Positions 12,709 through 23,890 of a stretch of DNA of 64,000 nucleotides are shown here, piece after piece; the first letter of the stretch is position 1; each line of letters starts with the position of its first letter. Source of the stretch: Stromatinia cepivora (lineage: Eukaryota > Ascomycota > Leotiomycetes > Helotiales > Sclerotiniaceae). Below the pieces are notes generated by a model. The model was not told the DNA's origin and made no database searches. It was given only the letters and a program-made list of their open reading frames with translations. The position numbers were made by a program, and so were the translations under genes. Location: NCBI GenBank assembly GCA_014898415.1, contig RCTD01000013.1, forward strand, positions 62,001-126,000. Reading direction: 5' to 3'.

Positions 12709-13140
12709 ATGCACTCATACCATTCCTTGCCACTAGGAATTTCCCTCCTTTTGATTATTCCTGCTATTAAAGCCCAATATTTCCACGCAGTCACGTACGA
12801 CGCGGCTAATTTCTTTCATGACTTTACATTCTTCACTGCTGCCGACCCAACGGAAGGATATGTTGTATATGAACCAGTCGCCGCTGCTGAAGAGGCCGGT
12901 CTGGTATCGACAGCAAATAATCAGGTATATTTAGGAGTAGATCATACAACACTCAATCCGAGCGGAGGACGAGAAAGTGTGCGATTAAGCAGTAACCAGG
13001 CATGGAATAAAGGTATGAGAATTTCACAAACATAGACAGAGAGAATGCTCATCAGGAAAGGCGTTTTCATAGCAGATATTGAACATATGCCTGGTGGTAT
13101 CTTTCACTCAATGGAGGAATTATTCCCGCTGTATGAATAA
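12709..13140 (+). pseudogene. Truncated GH16 glycoside hydrolase (N-terminal third only)
   Basis: Exon 1 (12709-13012) and exon 2 (from 13073, after a 60-nt intron) encode a signal peptide (about 22 residues, ending AIKA) and the start of a GH16 endo-beta-glucanase-like domain: VTYDAANFFHDFTFFTAADP, NNQVYLGVDHTT, SVRLSSNQAWNKG, ADIEHMPGG. Exactly after HMPGG, where GH16 proteins continue towards the catalytic ExDxxE motif, the similarity ends. The frame runs into the antisense of a different gene and stops at 13138-13140. The product would be about 123 aa with no catalytic residues. The 3' two thirds are not present nearby. Confidence 0.8.
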
Positions 13141-13374
13141 CGACATGCGGTTTGACATGCAAAAGAACTCTTGCTAAATCCTCGGGGTGTAGAATATCAC
13201 ATGCCACATAATCGATATTGGGTGGTAATTTCGACGCCTTTCCGGAATCACAGGTATCGTCAGAAATGTCCAGAATTGTGGTCAAACAAGAAGGGTGTTT
13301 TTCGTGAGGGCATCGACAATTACTGATCCAACAAATCCAAGACCACCAGTGACTAGGGCGCTTCGAATCTCCAT
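13067..13374 (-). pseudogene. Truncated 3beta-HSD/NAD-dependent epimerase-like gene
   Basis: It begins at an ATG (complement of 13372-13374) with MEIRSALVTGGLGFVGS, the Rossmann GGxGFxG motif of short-chain extended dehydrogenases, and continues with ILDISDDT, VACDILHPEDLARVL and VVIHTAGIIPPLS, typical of 3beta-hydroxysteroid dehydrogenase/isomerase relatives. There is one frame break: the T5 run at 13298-13302 (A5 on the coding strand) needs one more base. Similarity stops about 90 residues in, at the junction with the GH16 fragment; the YxxxK catalytic motif and the rest are missing. It overlaps the end of the GH16 frame on the other strand. Confidence 0.75.
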
Positions 13375-14308
13375 ATTTTAAGTCAGTTGTCTCTAGAAGT
13401 AATGCGAGGTCAAGATTAGATATAATATAGGTAGATAAACGACAGAGAACCCCTTAGTAAATGCGGGGGATCATCCTACTAGGTACTACCTACCTATGTT
13501 TCAAATTATGATGGTCAAGCATTCCCAGCGCGGAGATACTACTATCTATTGCAATTCGTCTGATCCCGTTATATCTCAATTCATATCCACTCATCCGTCC
13601 TTCTCTTTTTGTGAATGGAGCCGAGCTGACAAGCAAATGAATGATCTTGGGGAATATCTGTCCCTGTCTTCAAAACCGCAAAATACCTAGCTAGACAATA
13701 ATAAATGACATTGTACTCTATGGGCACACAAAAACGTTCTATGAGCTCCTCAATGCTCTGAGCGTATTAATGTGAGTGCGATCAAATAATCGTATACTAG
13801 GCCGTATATGTTGTCTTTCTGAGTGATAATATTTGAGATTATTCCCAACTTTGATCCTGGTATCTGTTTGATGAACAATGAAAACCATGTTCTGTGTTCT
13901 CTGTTCTCTATTTTCTGTTCTATACTCTGTATTCCATTTTCTATGTTCTATATTCTATGTTCTTTATTCTCTATTTTTTGTTTTATGTTTTATTTCTATT
14001 CCATTTTCTATGTTCTATATTCTACGTTCTATACCTCCGTCCCCACAACAGGGCTGATAGTGGAGTACAGTGCTTGTCTTAGAATCAAAAAGCCCTGCAA
14101 TTCCGTCAAAAAAGCACCGGGAATTCCCAGCCACACGCTAAATTTATGACTAATATAAATATTCGCGCCTTAACCCGGTCAATTAAGGTTAACCTCGACT
14201 TTTTCATTTAACGTTTCTCGATGTTCAACATCAGAATGCAATTCACTCAAATCTTTACACGACGTCGGACAACTTTATATGATAGGAGGGATTGAAACTC
14301 GATGAAAT
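13375..14308. other. Intergenic between the gene-fragment junction and the second regulator
   Basis: No supported gene. It contains the pyrimidine-rich low-complexity tract listed at 13890-14033. The end of this stretch is the presumed promoter and leader of the regulator at 14309; a 6-codon upstream ATG frame at 14302 overlaps the chosen start. Confidence 0.5.
13890..14033 (+). repeat. Imperfect TTCTRTRTTCTAT-type low-complexity tract
   Basis: About 145 bp made of degenerate units around TTCTATG/TTCTGTG/TTCTATA, nearly free of A-runs or G-runs. It reads as open frames of Phe/Tyr/Leu/Cys/Ser on the plus strand only because of its composition. Confidence 0.85.
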
Positions 14309-16612
14309 ATGACCCCTACTAGTATCAAAGATGATGGAGATCATCCTCATTCTGATGATACGACGTCTCACACAAGCATAGGAAAAAGGTCTCGTGATCA
14401 AATGGAACGACCACAAAAGATACCAGCTTCAATAAAGTCGTGTAATGAATGTAGGCAACAAAAAGTATGTATCCGCGGTTTCTGTGGAGCTATTCTACTG
14501 ACCCATACCCTTTAGCTTGGTTGTAATGTTGAAAAGGAACCATTTAAGGCTTGTTGTAGATGCACTCGTCTTGGTATCCAATGCAAATTAGACTCGGATT
14601 TCAAAAGGGTGGCAAAGAGGCAGTATGATGATTCTAAAATCGATTCTGATGGTGTATACTGATAAAAATTCAGCAAACATGCGGAGATGCAAAAGGAAAT
14701 AGAGGAATTGAGGGAATTGGTCGCAAAGCAATCAGCACAACTTGCTGCAGCAAATTCTCCTGATAATTCGGGAAAGGAAAACATCGCTTCATCTTCTACA
14801 GAATCGAAACCAAAAGATCAAAGGATTGATGACATTTTAGTTTCTGGTGAACAACTTGCTTTCTTATTCGATCAGTTGAGTCTCTTTGCGTATTAGTTTG
14901 CCCGGCTCGAACTCATTCTTCCCATATAGGTATTTCTCTCGATATCATCATATATGTCCAATTCTTGATCCTAGTCAAATGTGCGATCAAACATTCGCTC
15001 AAGATCCAGTACTTGGGTGGGGAATCGTTCTTGTATCAGCTAGACGTTACCCACAGGATCCCACTTTGGTACTAAACCTATCGAAGGCATATATGAAATT
15101 TTTATGGAACTCTATATCTGATATGCCTCAAAGAGCATCATCTATCAAAGCTCTCGCATTGTTATGTACTTGGCCTGTACCTTTAATTCGAGGTTTCACA
15201 AAAAGTAGGAATGATAAAGCTTCAGCTACCATGGGATTAAGTGAATTGGATCCAACATCGATGTTAAGTGGAATCATGATGCAAATTTCTCTTCAAATGG
15301 GCATGCATCGTCCTCGTCATGCACAGGATTTCCTTAAACAGACGAGAGATGTATCCGAAGCTGAATTGAGGGATAGAAAGTTGACATGGGCGATATGTAA
15401 CATTGTTTCTCAAAGGTTTGCCTCGACCTTTCTTACCATGGGCTTGACCGACTGATATTCGAACTAGCGTATCGACTTCAAATGGCCAACCTACAATAAC
15501 CATTTATGACTGGGGACTTGGAGATGGCCTTGAACAAAATTCCGAAATACTTCCGCCTGGTATCAAACATCGATTAAAGATTGAGAAATTTTGTCAAAAA
15601 GTTTCGAAAAAATTATATGGGAACAGTGCTGAGGTGACGGGTGTTTTGTCCGATATTGATGAACAAATATCAGTTACTAGTATGCTTGAACGTCAATATC
15701 AACAACTGGAATCCGAGAGCGTTACGTTCTCGTGTAAGTATCTTATTTGGCCGTACTTTTTCTTGTCCATATTACTCACAATTTTAGCACTGAATAAATT
15801 ATACCTACTTGCAGCTCGACTGCATCTACACACGTTCGCATTTTATATCCCGGAGTTCTCGCGAAATCATTTAGCTGCCCTATCTTTAGCCTACAACTCC
15901 GCCATAAGATTCATTCAAGCTCTACTAGACTACGATCTTCATTCCGAAGCAATTCTTCCTTATTGCTCATATTACATTCTCAAAAACTTAATTTGCGCAT
16001 CATGTGTCCTACTAAAGATATTAAACAGTACATATGCGATGCAGTTCGATAGTACACAAGGGAGATCTCTCTTCAACGCCGCAATTTTGGCATTGAGATC
16101 AACGAGTTTAGCTACAAATGATTTTTCGGATCGTATTGCTGAGGCGCTTGCCAGAATGTGGAGAAGTGCTGGGTCAGGAGATTTGAATCGACGACGCGAG
16201 GACTTTTCTCCTATAGATATTAAAATTCAATCTAGAATGTCTATAAGTCATGTCCATGATTGCTTCTTACGTTGGAGAAAGACTATTAATCCTCCTGCCA
16301 ATATTAAAAATAGCAAGTTTTCCCCAGAGTCCCGGCCCCTAGTCTCTACTCCCTACCCATAATTTCTTAGAGTATACTAACTCCTTAATAGCCTCGGAAA
16401 ACAATCGCAACGACCCCATGAACAATTCCGAAACTTCGTACAACACTATCAATGGAGATGTATCGCAACAAGAGCAGGGTGCCACCGCAACATATTTCCA
16501 GCCGGGCTCATTAGAAGAAGCGATGAACTTTCCACCCATGATTGCGGATTTTGATTTATTGAATTCGTTAGATTGGAATTTCGATGAGAATTTGCTTACG
16601 GCTTGGACATGA
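14309..16612 (+). CDS. Zn(II)2Cys6 transcription factor, RosA-like
   Basis: Nuclear regulator. Seven exons (14309-14464, 14516-14622, 14674-14874, 14930-15415, 15468-15733, 15815-16312, 16392-16612) sum to exactly 645 codons, 644 aa. The zinc cluster is Cys45, 48, 55, 65, 68 and 75 (CX2CX6CX9CX2CX6C), with intron 1 after Lys52, the usual place in this family. A short coiled coil (EMQKEIEELRELVAKQ) follows, as is common for dimerisation. The middle region (FDQYFSRYHHICPILDP, ALALLCTWPVP, ISLQMGMHRPRH) resembles the RosA/RosB-type regulators. The tail is acidic and Asn-rich. The last intron starts with GCAAGT, so it is a GC-AG intron; without it the protein would end at 16362, losing the C-terminal tail. 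The gene looks intact. Confidence 0.9.
16313..16391 (+). other. GC-AG intron in the second regulator
   Basis: 79 nt, donor GCAAGT, branch-like TACTAAC about 17 nt before the TTAATAG acceptor. Splicing joins the frame to the 16392-16612 exon. Skipping this splice gives an alternative stop at 16360-16362. Confidence 0.7.
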
Positions 16613-17122
16613 GATGTAACCTTTTCTGTCGCCGACGATGTCCTTAAGCATGAAGCAGTTTTGCGGGGCTTATTATTCGGTCGATAGCGGGGTTAATTCT
16701 CGCGCTGATGGGATAGCTGTAGAAGCTCGCCCCGGCGTTATCAATGAGACAAGATGATGGCATGAGGAGACCAGGATGTGTATTCATTTGGAGTGGCTTA
16801 TTTAGTACATAGGACGAACAAGTAGAGTTGTCAATGGAACAAGCGGTCATTGAACAATTTGAGGAAATATCTGCCCATTATTCTTCATCCGAAGTCATAC
16901 TCTTATTCACCAGGGACGCCGACTCGTAACAATACATCATGGGAGACGAGGAACTTTTCTTGATATCATTATTGTAATTAGTCAAAAACTGGAAAATTGG
17001 AAAAACAAAAAGATCATAACCCCAAATCATGTCCCGCGAAGTCATTCCTTTATAACTTGCACCGTGCTCAATGATCCCATACCACACCGAGCGCCCTTTT
17101 CTCCAGCAGGTGAATTCCACAC
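16613..17122. other. Convergent intergenic spacer
   Basis: A 510-bp tail-to-tail spacer between the second regulator (+) and the DOMON/b561 gene (-), presumably with both 3' UTRs. I see no gene in it. Confidence 0.5.
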
Positions 17123-18675
17123 TTAAAAAGATTTCGACCAGTCTCTATTTCTCCTCCTTTTCCTCATAGCAGTAAAAACCACAACGCCAATATAAAACAA
17201 TCCCATAAATGCAGCAATGATTCCATAAGCTATCTCTCCATTCTTTGTATTGGAAGCCAATTGCAATCCCAATCCCCCATTAATCACTGCGAGAACAATT
17301 AATATCCTACCGTACCATAAATGGATATATCCAAACATTCCTCTGCGTTGAGCTCTCATGTATCTCCAATGATGTATGAGGCCGAGGAAGGGTTGGATGA
17401 AGAATAAAACTACTAATATGATACCGAAGATCATATGAGTTGTATTTGTGATCTATTATATAAATTATGAATCGGGAAGACATGAGGCAGTATGGGGGAA
17501 AAGACTCACAATCATGCCTAAATTTGGAGTGATGGAAGCACTTGTAATCGCTGCGTTCCCAGAGCCTTGTGATCCAGCCCCGGAACCAGAACCAGAACCA
17601 GACGAGCCAGAGTCGGACCCAGAATCAGAAGTCGAAGTGGGACTATTAAATCCCCCTGTATAAGTACCAGTAGCAGTAGCCCAAGATGGTGTTCCCGTAA
17701 ATGTACTACTTCCAAAACCACCAAACTGTCTCTTCTTGATTTCATCAATAACGGTACGAGTAGCAACATTTGATCCGCCGAATGTTCCATATTTCAACCC
17801 GGCAAGTCTGATTCCTAATCCTAGACCCGCAATCAAAAAGATAAATGAGAAGATTTGTAAAGTGGCGTGAAGCCATGGTCTACCGAAGATTCGCATGGAA
17901 AGTGCTCCAAGAGGAAAAAGTAATACTACAGTTACTCCCATGATTATTCCATGCGCCATGTCGTACGATTGAACTGGAGAAGATCCACCAGACACAGATG
18001 AGCTTGACGAACTTAAGGAGCCGCCATTAGATGAAGAAGTTGTAGCTGAAGATGTCGAAGTAAAGGGATTCGAGTCAGATTCTAGTTGAGCTTGGGAAAG
18101 ATCAAACGTAAATGATCGATGATTAGATCCTGAATGTTGTGATATGGATTTCGACTTATCGGTAGTATCAAGTGCCGAACCAGAATTCCATGCAGCTATC
18201 CAATTTGATGATGTCGATGTTGTGGATGATAATTTTGAATTACAACTTGTGCAGAGAACATTGGCGACCATATTTCCATCTACAATACCACTTCCAGAGA
18301 GTAATTCAACGGTCATACTACTATCGTACTTTGGTTCGACTTGTCCGGTGCCTTTTCGAGGAGACAGTGTCACATTTCCGGTACCATCAGCATACATCAC
18401 GAATATGGTACTTCCGGACATTTGAGAGCCAATGCCAAGAGCGACCCATTGATATGAAGTAGGGGCTGCGAGTTGAAAATAGACATTGTCTGAATTACTT
18501 GCAGATATTCCAACTGAGTAAGAGGGACCACCAGAGGTAGTAGAATATGTTGCGAGAGAATAAGTTGCGGGAACTATAATTTAAATTAGAGGAATTTGCC
18601 CAAGCTTGGCTCTGAGGGGCACATACCGATGCTTATGATTGAGGCAAAGAACGACAAAAGGCTAAATAACTTCAT
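17123..18675 (-). CDS. DOMON-cytochrome b561 membrane protein
   Basis: Predicted transmembrane haem protein of the secretory pathway or plasma membrane; relatives pair an extracellular haem-binding DOMON domain with a cytochrome b561 core for transmembrane electron transfer. Exons 18627-18675, 17510-18573 and 17123-17452 sum to 481 codons, 480 aa. Order: signal peptide (1-17), DOMON domain (about 20-180, with YFQLAAPTSYQWVALGIGSQM), a Ser/Thr-rich linker, then helices with haem-ligand histidines in the expected places (YDMAHGIIMG, PWLHATLQIF, NTTHMIFG, GYIHLWYGR). A Ser/Gly/Asp-rich insertion of about 60 residues, with a KKR site before it, separates the second and third helices. The C-terminus is basic. 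The donor or acceptor partner cannot be told from sequence. Confidence 0.9.
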
Positions 18676-20297
18676 GTTGTAACACTTAAATGTAGTCTAT
18701 TCACAGTAAAATATCAACATTAGAGTAATAGAAAACTGTTTTGGAAAAGGGATTGTTGGGTTTTTAATATTCCAGATTGTGAATGACGTTGTAGAAGCAA
18801 AATCACAAGAAAAGGCTTGGGTGATATAGCTGCGAGTATAAGTTACACAAGCTGATTATAGTATGGCGCCCGCGGCACGGTATCTCCCCGAAATTCAACC
18901 AACCAAAATCAATAGAGATAAAAAAAAATGCAGTTGAAACAGACACGCATCTGAGCTTACTTCCCCGCTTCTTCGTCCTTGTAGTATATCCACGGATTTA
19001 CATAGATTAGCATCTTGGATGTGCGATTAAACATTTGGTGTATTTATCAAGACCTAACTTCAAATATCCTCCGAAAAACCGATGGATCTACAGGACGTGC
19101 GCCGCTTTCTTTGCGTCAGATTGCTTAGCCGAACTCAAAAATATCTTAGAGGGACAGTCAATGATTTTGGGCAAAGTCTGGTGGAAGTTTTGAGTGTAAG
19201 ACGTGTCGATTCAGCCAAGTGATTTTGGTAGTTATTGGGCTTATGTACTGTTTTGTGTGGATGATCATGATGATATGAATGGATGAGAGAATATTGATTG
19301 CGCGTCCCATGCATCCATCAAAGAAGTATGAGATAAAAGGCTAGGACGCGAGGCGGTGTCAAAGATTTATTGTGTAATGTAAAGTTGGTGGGAGACTGTG
19401 GAGGCTGATATATCGGAGCTTTATGTTGGGGAAGTCCGAGTCAACAAAACCCTCTTGTGCCGAAAGTAATCCGGTGTGTCCAGCCAACTGAATTTAAGCT
19501 TATGATGAGGCGAAGTATTTGATGCGAGGGACGGAAACATGAAATGTAAGGTGTGAAGGTGTAGGAAAAGTTGATTGATTGAACGAGGAGCTATATTGAA
19601 AATGCTGGAAACTTTCCAATTGAAATTCGAAAAATGAGCAAACAGGCCCTGAAGTAAATTTGCGAGGGATATCAATTCATTCCACGCACATTCGGGCCGG
19701 GTAAGGAGGGGATGCAAAGTGCCCGCGAAAAAGGGCGAGGAAGAGAAACATAGAACCTGATAGTCTAGGGGTTACTTCCAATGGGGGATATAACTGGATG
19801 GGAAGGTGTTGAGCCTGAACGGCCAAGGCTAACGAAACAAAAGAGCATGACCATGGGCATTGACCGCGAGAAGGTAAGGGGGTCAATCAAATATCATAAT
19901 ACCTCACTCGAGTGTACACATGCATAGTCTTATCCGCCAGAATCTCATGCTCATAGCGACCCGGACTTAGTTCTTCCTCTCTCTTTGGCTTTACTGGAAA
20001 TACCACGTCTCACTTCCAATGCGCGAGATCTAATGTCATATACTTGGAGATGCGCGGTGCGAGTCAAGGGATCCAAGCCGAATGAAAAGGTCCCAAATTG
20101 TTCTGAAGCTTTTTCCAAACGAGGCAACGCTTCGTGCCTCGACATGCACCAAAGATTTTGGATCTGCGTGTCTTCTGTGTTCAACACATCCCATCCACGG
20201 ATTTTGAAAATATGGATCTTCATCCAATCCGGTCTCTTCTGGATCTTCCGTCTTCTACCTTTCCATCCAGTAGTCGTCCTTCCTTATTTTTTTCAGC
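18676..20297. other. Intergenic
   Basis: About 1.6 kb without a supported gene. It contains the promoter of the DOMON/b561 gene at its left end and the 3' flank of the J-protein gene at its right. Short overlapping frames at 19421-20350 on both strands show no motif. Confidence 0.45.
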
Positions 20298-20849
20298 TCA
20301 ATATTCTCTTCTTTCTAAACGCCCCGAAATTCCCTCCAACTCTTCCATAAGAGCATCTAACGATTCGCTTGCTTTTTTGATATTCTCTTCCTCTGTCTTC
20401 CTCCTCTCTTCCGCCTCTTGTGCTTCAGAGCTTTTTGTAGCTTCGCTTGCACTCGATCCTCTCCTATAGGAATATCGTCGTTCTCGTTTTCTCTCGTACG
20501 TATAGTTTTCCGGCGCCTTCGATGTTTGATATTCCACATTAGGCCTCACTTTTTCAAACTGGCGATCGTAAACATTTCGCCGATCTCTGTCGGATAAGAC
20601 TTCGTAAGCCGTTCTGACCTTTTAAAAGGGATTAGCTCTTACAAGGTGCCTGCGAACCGCTTCTCCTCAAACACCTGTTTCAACAGACAGAACGAAACCA
20701 ACCTTCACAAATTCCTTTGTTGGTCCTCCATTATTTTTATCGGGATGATGGGTTTTGGCCAATGCGAAGAATGCGTTCTTGATATCCTGAGCAACAGCAT
20801 TATGAGAAATCCCGAGGGTTTCGTAATGGTCCGGTAACGATTGATTCAT
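20298..20849 (-). CDS. DnaJ (J-domain) protein
   Basis: Hsp70 co-chaperone of the minimal (type III/C) kind. Exon 1 (20703-20849) and exon 2 (20298-20618), with an 84-nt intron, give 155 aa. The J domain occupies residues about 7-70: HYETLGISHNAVAQDIKNAF, the HPD motif in AKTHHPDKNNGG, and after the splice VRTAYEVLSDRDRRNVYDRQ. The C-terminal half is charged with a coiled-coil-like run (EAQEAEERRKTEEENIKKAS). There is no Gly/Phe region, zinc finger, signal peptide or membrane helix, so a cytosolic or nuclear location is likely. The specific Hsp70 partner is unknown. Confidence 0.9.
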
Positions 20850-22645
20850 TCTTTAAACCTGGGGAAAGGATCACTTTGGGGGTATCCGTATTTGACTGCC
20901 ATTCTGGCCGGGGTCCACTCTTAGAAACTGCAAACTCGAATGCTTGTTGTGACCCGCAATTCTGCATGAGTGTGTGGCGGTCATGGTACGTGTCAATGCT
21001 TTATTGAAAGGGGAGAAATTTTAGAGGTAGCAAACATAACAAATGTTGGTTTTGTAGTAATTTTGCGGGATGATATGAAAACTTTCTCAGAAGGGAGCGA
21101 AAGGAGAGAAAAGGGTAACTCTCAACTCACTACTAAATTCTCTTTTAGGCTATAAGTTGCTCTATCGCTTGATATAAGGTATGGGATCAGGTTAAGTGGT
21201 ACGTTTGGATGATTGATTGATTGAATCCGAAGTTGGCTCGAGAAACTTTGAAAGCCCAACATGGCACAACAACCCTCCTCCATTACTTCTGGATAGGATC
21301 AGCGAAACTCCACCGTACTATACAAACGTTGTGATGTCATAGCCTCCACCTCTTCTAACCATAGTCACAAAGCCCAGTGATAGCACCTACTTAGATATTT
21401 GAGAGCAAAGATTGCTTTTGCATCCCGAGATCTCAACCTACTTATAATGGTTACAACATGAGACATTTTCGTCCGGTATTGTTGAGTGACATTGATCTCC
21501 CTGCTTTCCTAACGAATCCAACATGCATCCTGGCCCTAACAAGCTTTGATTTCTATAATTCCCATTGGAGAGTGCTGGTGTTTTTAACGACTCATGATGA
21601 GAACAAGACAACCAGTTTGTCTTGTTTGGGCGGTCCGGGCCCAACATTTTGGCTGCCCCTTCTATTTTCAGATTCCCACATTTCTGTCAAGTGCGCGTCT
21701 CATCATTTGAAGTGTATCCTTCACGAGAGCTTCTTAGGTGGTGTCGCCGTTCAACCTCCGAGCAGTCTTTCGACCTTTCACAAACTCTGGATTCCATCAA
21801 TCTCCTCTTACGCAAGAAATTTTGCGCCAAATTACTCATACCACACTTGGATTTTGCTTGATGTTGTTTGTAATTCCGGAATGTAGAGGAGTGATCGTGC
21901 TTCGTAGAAATGCGTTGTCTGCCGTTAAAGTCAGTTTATGTTGTAGGTGATCAAAGGAGGTAATGTCCCGCAAAGGAATACGAGTTATGACAAGTAGTAA
22001 AGTCAGGGAGTGCCAACCAGATTTCTTTAGGCGGCCGATCATTTTCCATTAAGATTCTCAATGCATCTCCTATACAATTTGCCGTTTGAAACTCGCAGTA
22101 GGTTTGCCACTTCCGATTGCCCTGCTCGCAAGTATTATGCCACCATCTGATCAAATCGAGCCGACGAATTCGGCACAAAATGTTTCGAACATAGGGTTGG
22201 GTAGCGCTTGCACTCTATTCAGAGAACACCGTGTTATCACAATGACGACGAGGAGTTGTCCTTTGAAAGGAAGATTTGGAGAAGGCGTTCCGCGCTGCAG
22301 TTGATCAGGTCGCATAGATTATCATGGCTTCCTGGAAGAAACATGTGGAAAGACGTATTCATTTCTGAAAACGAGAGGGCCGAGAAGAAGATCAGTGCCT
22401 ACCATCAAATACCTGCCGAGAGTAAAAGTGGTATCCAAGGATCGACTGAAAGTATGAAAGCTATATTTCCTCCCATACAAGTCACTAGTGGTGCTCATAG
22501 ACACCACATTTCGTCGATGCATAACCTTATCACGGTGAGATTCCGGCTATGATTACTAAGCGATAACTAAACATCTCCCTCCACCACACTCTGTTTGTCA
22601 TAGTGGTGTATAGCGACAATAATTACCTAGGTATGAGAGAGGATC
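20850..22645. other. Intergenic
   Basis: About 1.8 kb with no supported gene. Frames at 21458-21886 (+), 21951-22178 (-) and 22322-22522 (-) were read through; the minus-strand ones have moderately protein-like composition but no recognisable domain and no joining splice model. Confidence 0.4.
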
Positions 22646-23890
22646 ATGACCGAAAAACAAGCTACAAATGTCTTAGGGATTTCACCTCCGCTGATAAATT
22701 CAGCTAATCCTGTAAGTCTATCTCCCCACCACCGAGCTCAAATTTCTCTACACAAAAACCTAGAAGACTCGGATTCAGTATTCCACGGCATTATACCTAC
22801 AGTGTTACCGATAGCCCCTTTTAACTTCTTAGAAATCGATTGATTGTGCCTCCCGAGTGGGAGAGTCAAACATTCAAGGTTATCATGGAAGTTAAGAGCT
22901 GATCGTCATCACTAGTGGGCAACAAGTAAAGCCGACCTCCTTGCCCTTTACAGTAGTCCTTATACAGGTGCTGTTACCCTCAGAACATCGCTTCTCAATC
23001 CATTCCCACATGATTTACAACTACATCAATATACATTTTTTGATCCTAAATCTAACTCAACATGCGCTTCAATCTCTGAAGGCCGAAGTAATGTCATCCC
23101 AGGCGAGACAAATAGTCTAAACACACTCGGTTATTCACCCATATCTCTGGACTCATATTTGGACATCCTTCTTGAACTTGCACAGGATGAAAACTTTCAG
23201 CGTCTCACTCTCAAACCATGGATAGTTTCCGTTACCGGTTCAGCTGAAGAAGTTGCTGAATGCTACAGGCATGTTTTACAACAACATGGAAAAGCCAATC
23301 TCAACCTTATGATGGAAATCAACCTTTCATGTCCAAATATCGTGGGAAAGCCGCCTCCTGCTTATAACGAGGAAGCTATGGCCTCATACATAAAGGTCAT
23401 AAGAAGTGTAAAAGCCGAGGCGCCCAACAGCATTCACGTAGGCATCAAAACCCCACCTTACACATATTCCGAGCAATTTAAGAACTTAATTTCTGCATTG
23501 GAATCCGGGGCCTCACTTTATGGAAAAATTCCCATATCATTTATCACAGCAACCAATACTCTCGGCTCATGTTTGGTCATAGATCAATTTGGAAACCCTG
23601 CACTAGGTTCTTCAAATGGCGAAGGTATTGGTGGAATGGCTGGTGACGCATTACATCCAATCGCATTAGGAAATGTCAAGACAATTCGAAAAATTTTGGA
23701 TGCATCGCCCACTGAGGGTGTAAGGAACATGGAGATAATCGGCGTTGGAGGAGTGAAAGACAGTCTGGGTTTTACCAGAATGCGTACTGTTGGTGCGTCG
23801 ATAGTGGGTGTGGGGACAGCATTGGGAAGAGAGGGCGTAGGTATCTTTGAGCAGATTATTTCCGGGCTGAAGGAAAAGGTTTCGATCTGA
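22646..23890 (+). CDS. Dihydroorotate dehydrogenase-like, class 1A type
   Basis: FMN-dependent cytosolic dehydrogenase fold; class 1A enzymes (for example yeast Ura1) oxidise dihydroorotate using fumarate. Exon 1 (22646-22711) and exon 2 (22916-23890) join in phase 0 across a 204-nt intron to give 346 aa; the join reads LINSANPWATSKADLLALY, the family's N-terminal block. The active-site loop EINLSCPNIVGKPPPAYNEE holds the catalytic Cys of class 1A. Other blocks are IHVGIKTPPYTY, ITATNTLGSCLVID and IIGVGGVKDSLGFTRMRTVG (FMN phosphate site). There is no mitochondrial presequence or membrane helix, unlike the class 2 enzyme that normally makes pyrimidines in filamentous ascomycetes, so this is probably a paralog with unknown substrate. 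Confidence 0.85.

Noticed and set aside
13823..14149. 108-residue Phe/Tyr/Leu-rich frames
   Set aside because: Produced by the pyrimidine-rich low-complexity tract, not a membrane protein.
21951..22522. Possible minus-strand gene (frames at 21951-22178 and 22322-22522)
   Set aside because: Composition is moderately protein-like, but no ATG-led start, no splice join and no recognisable family.
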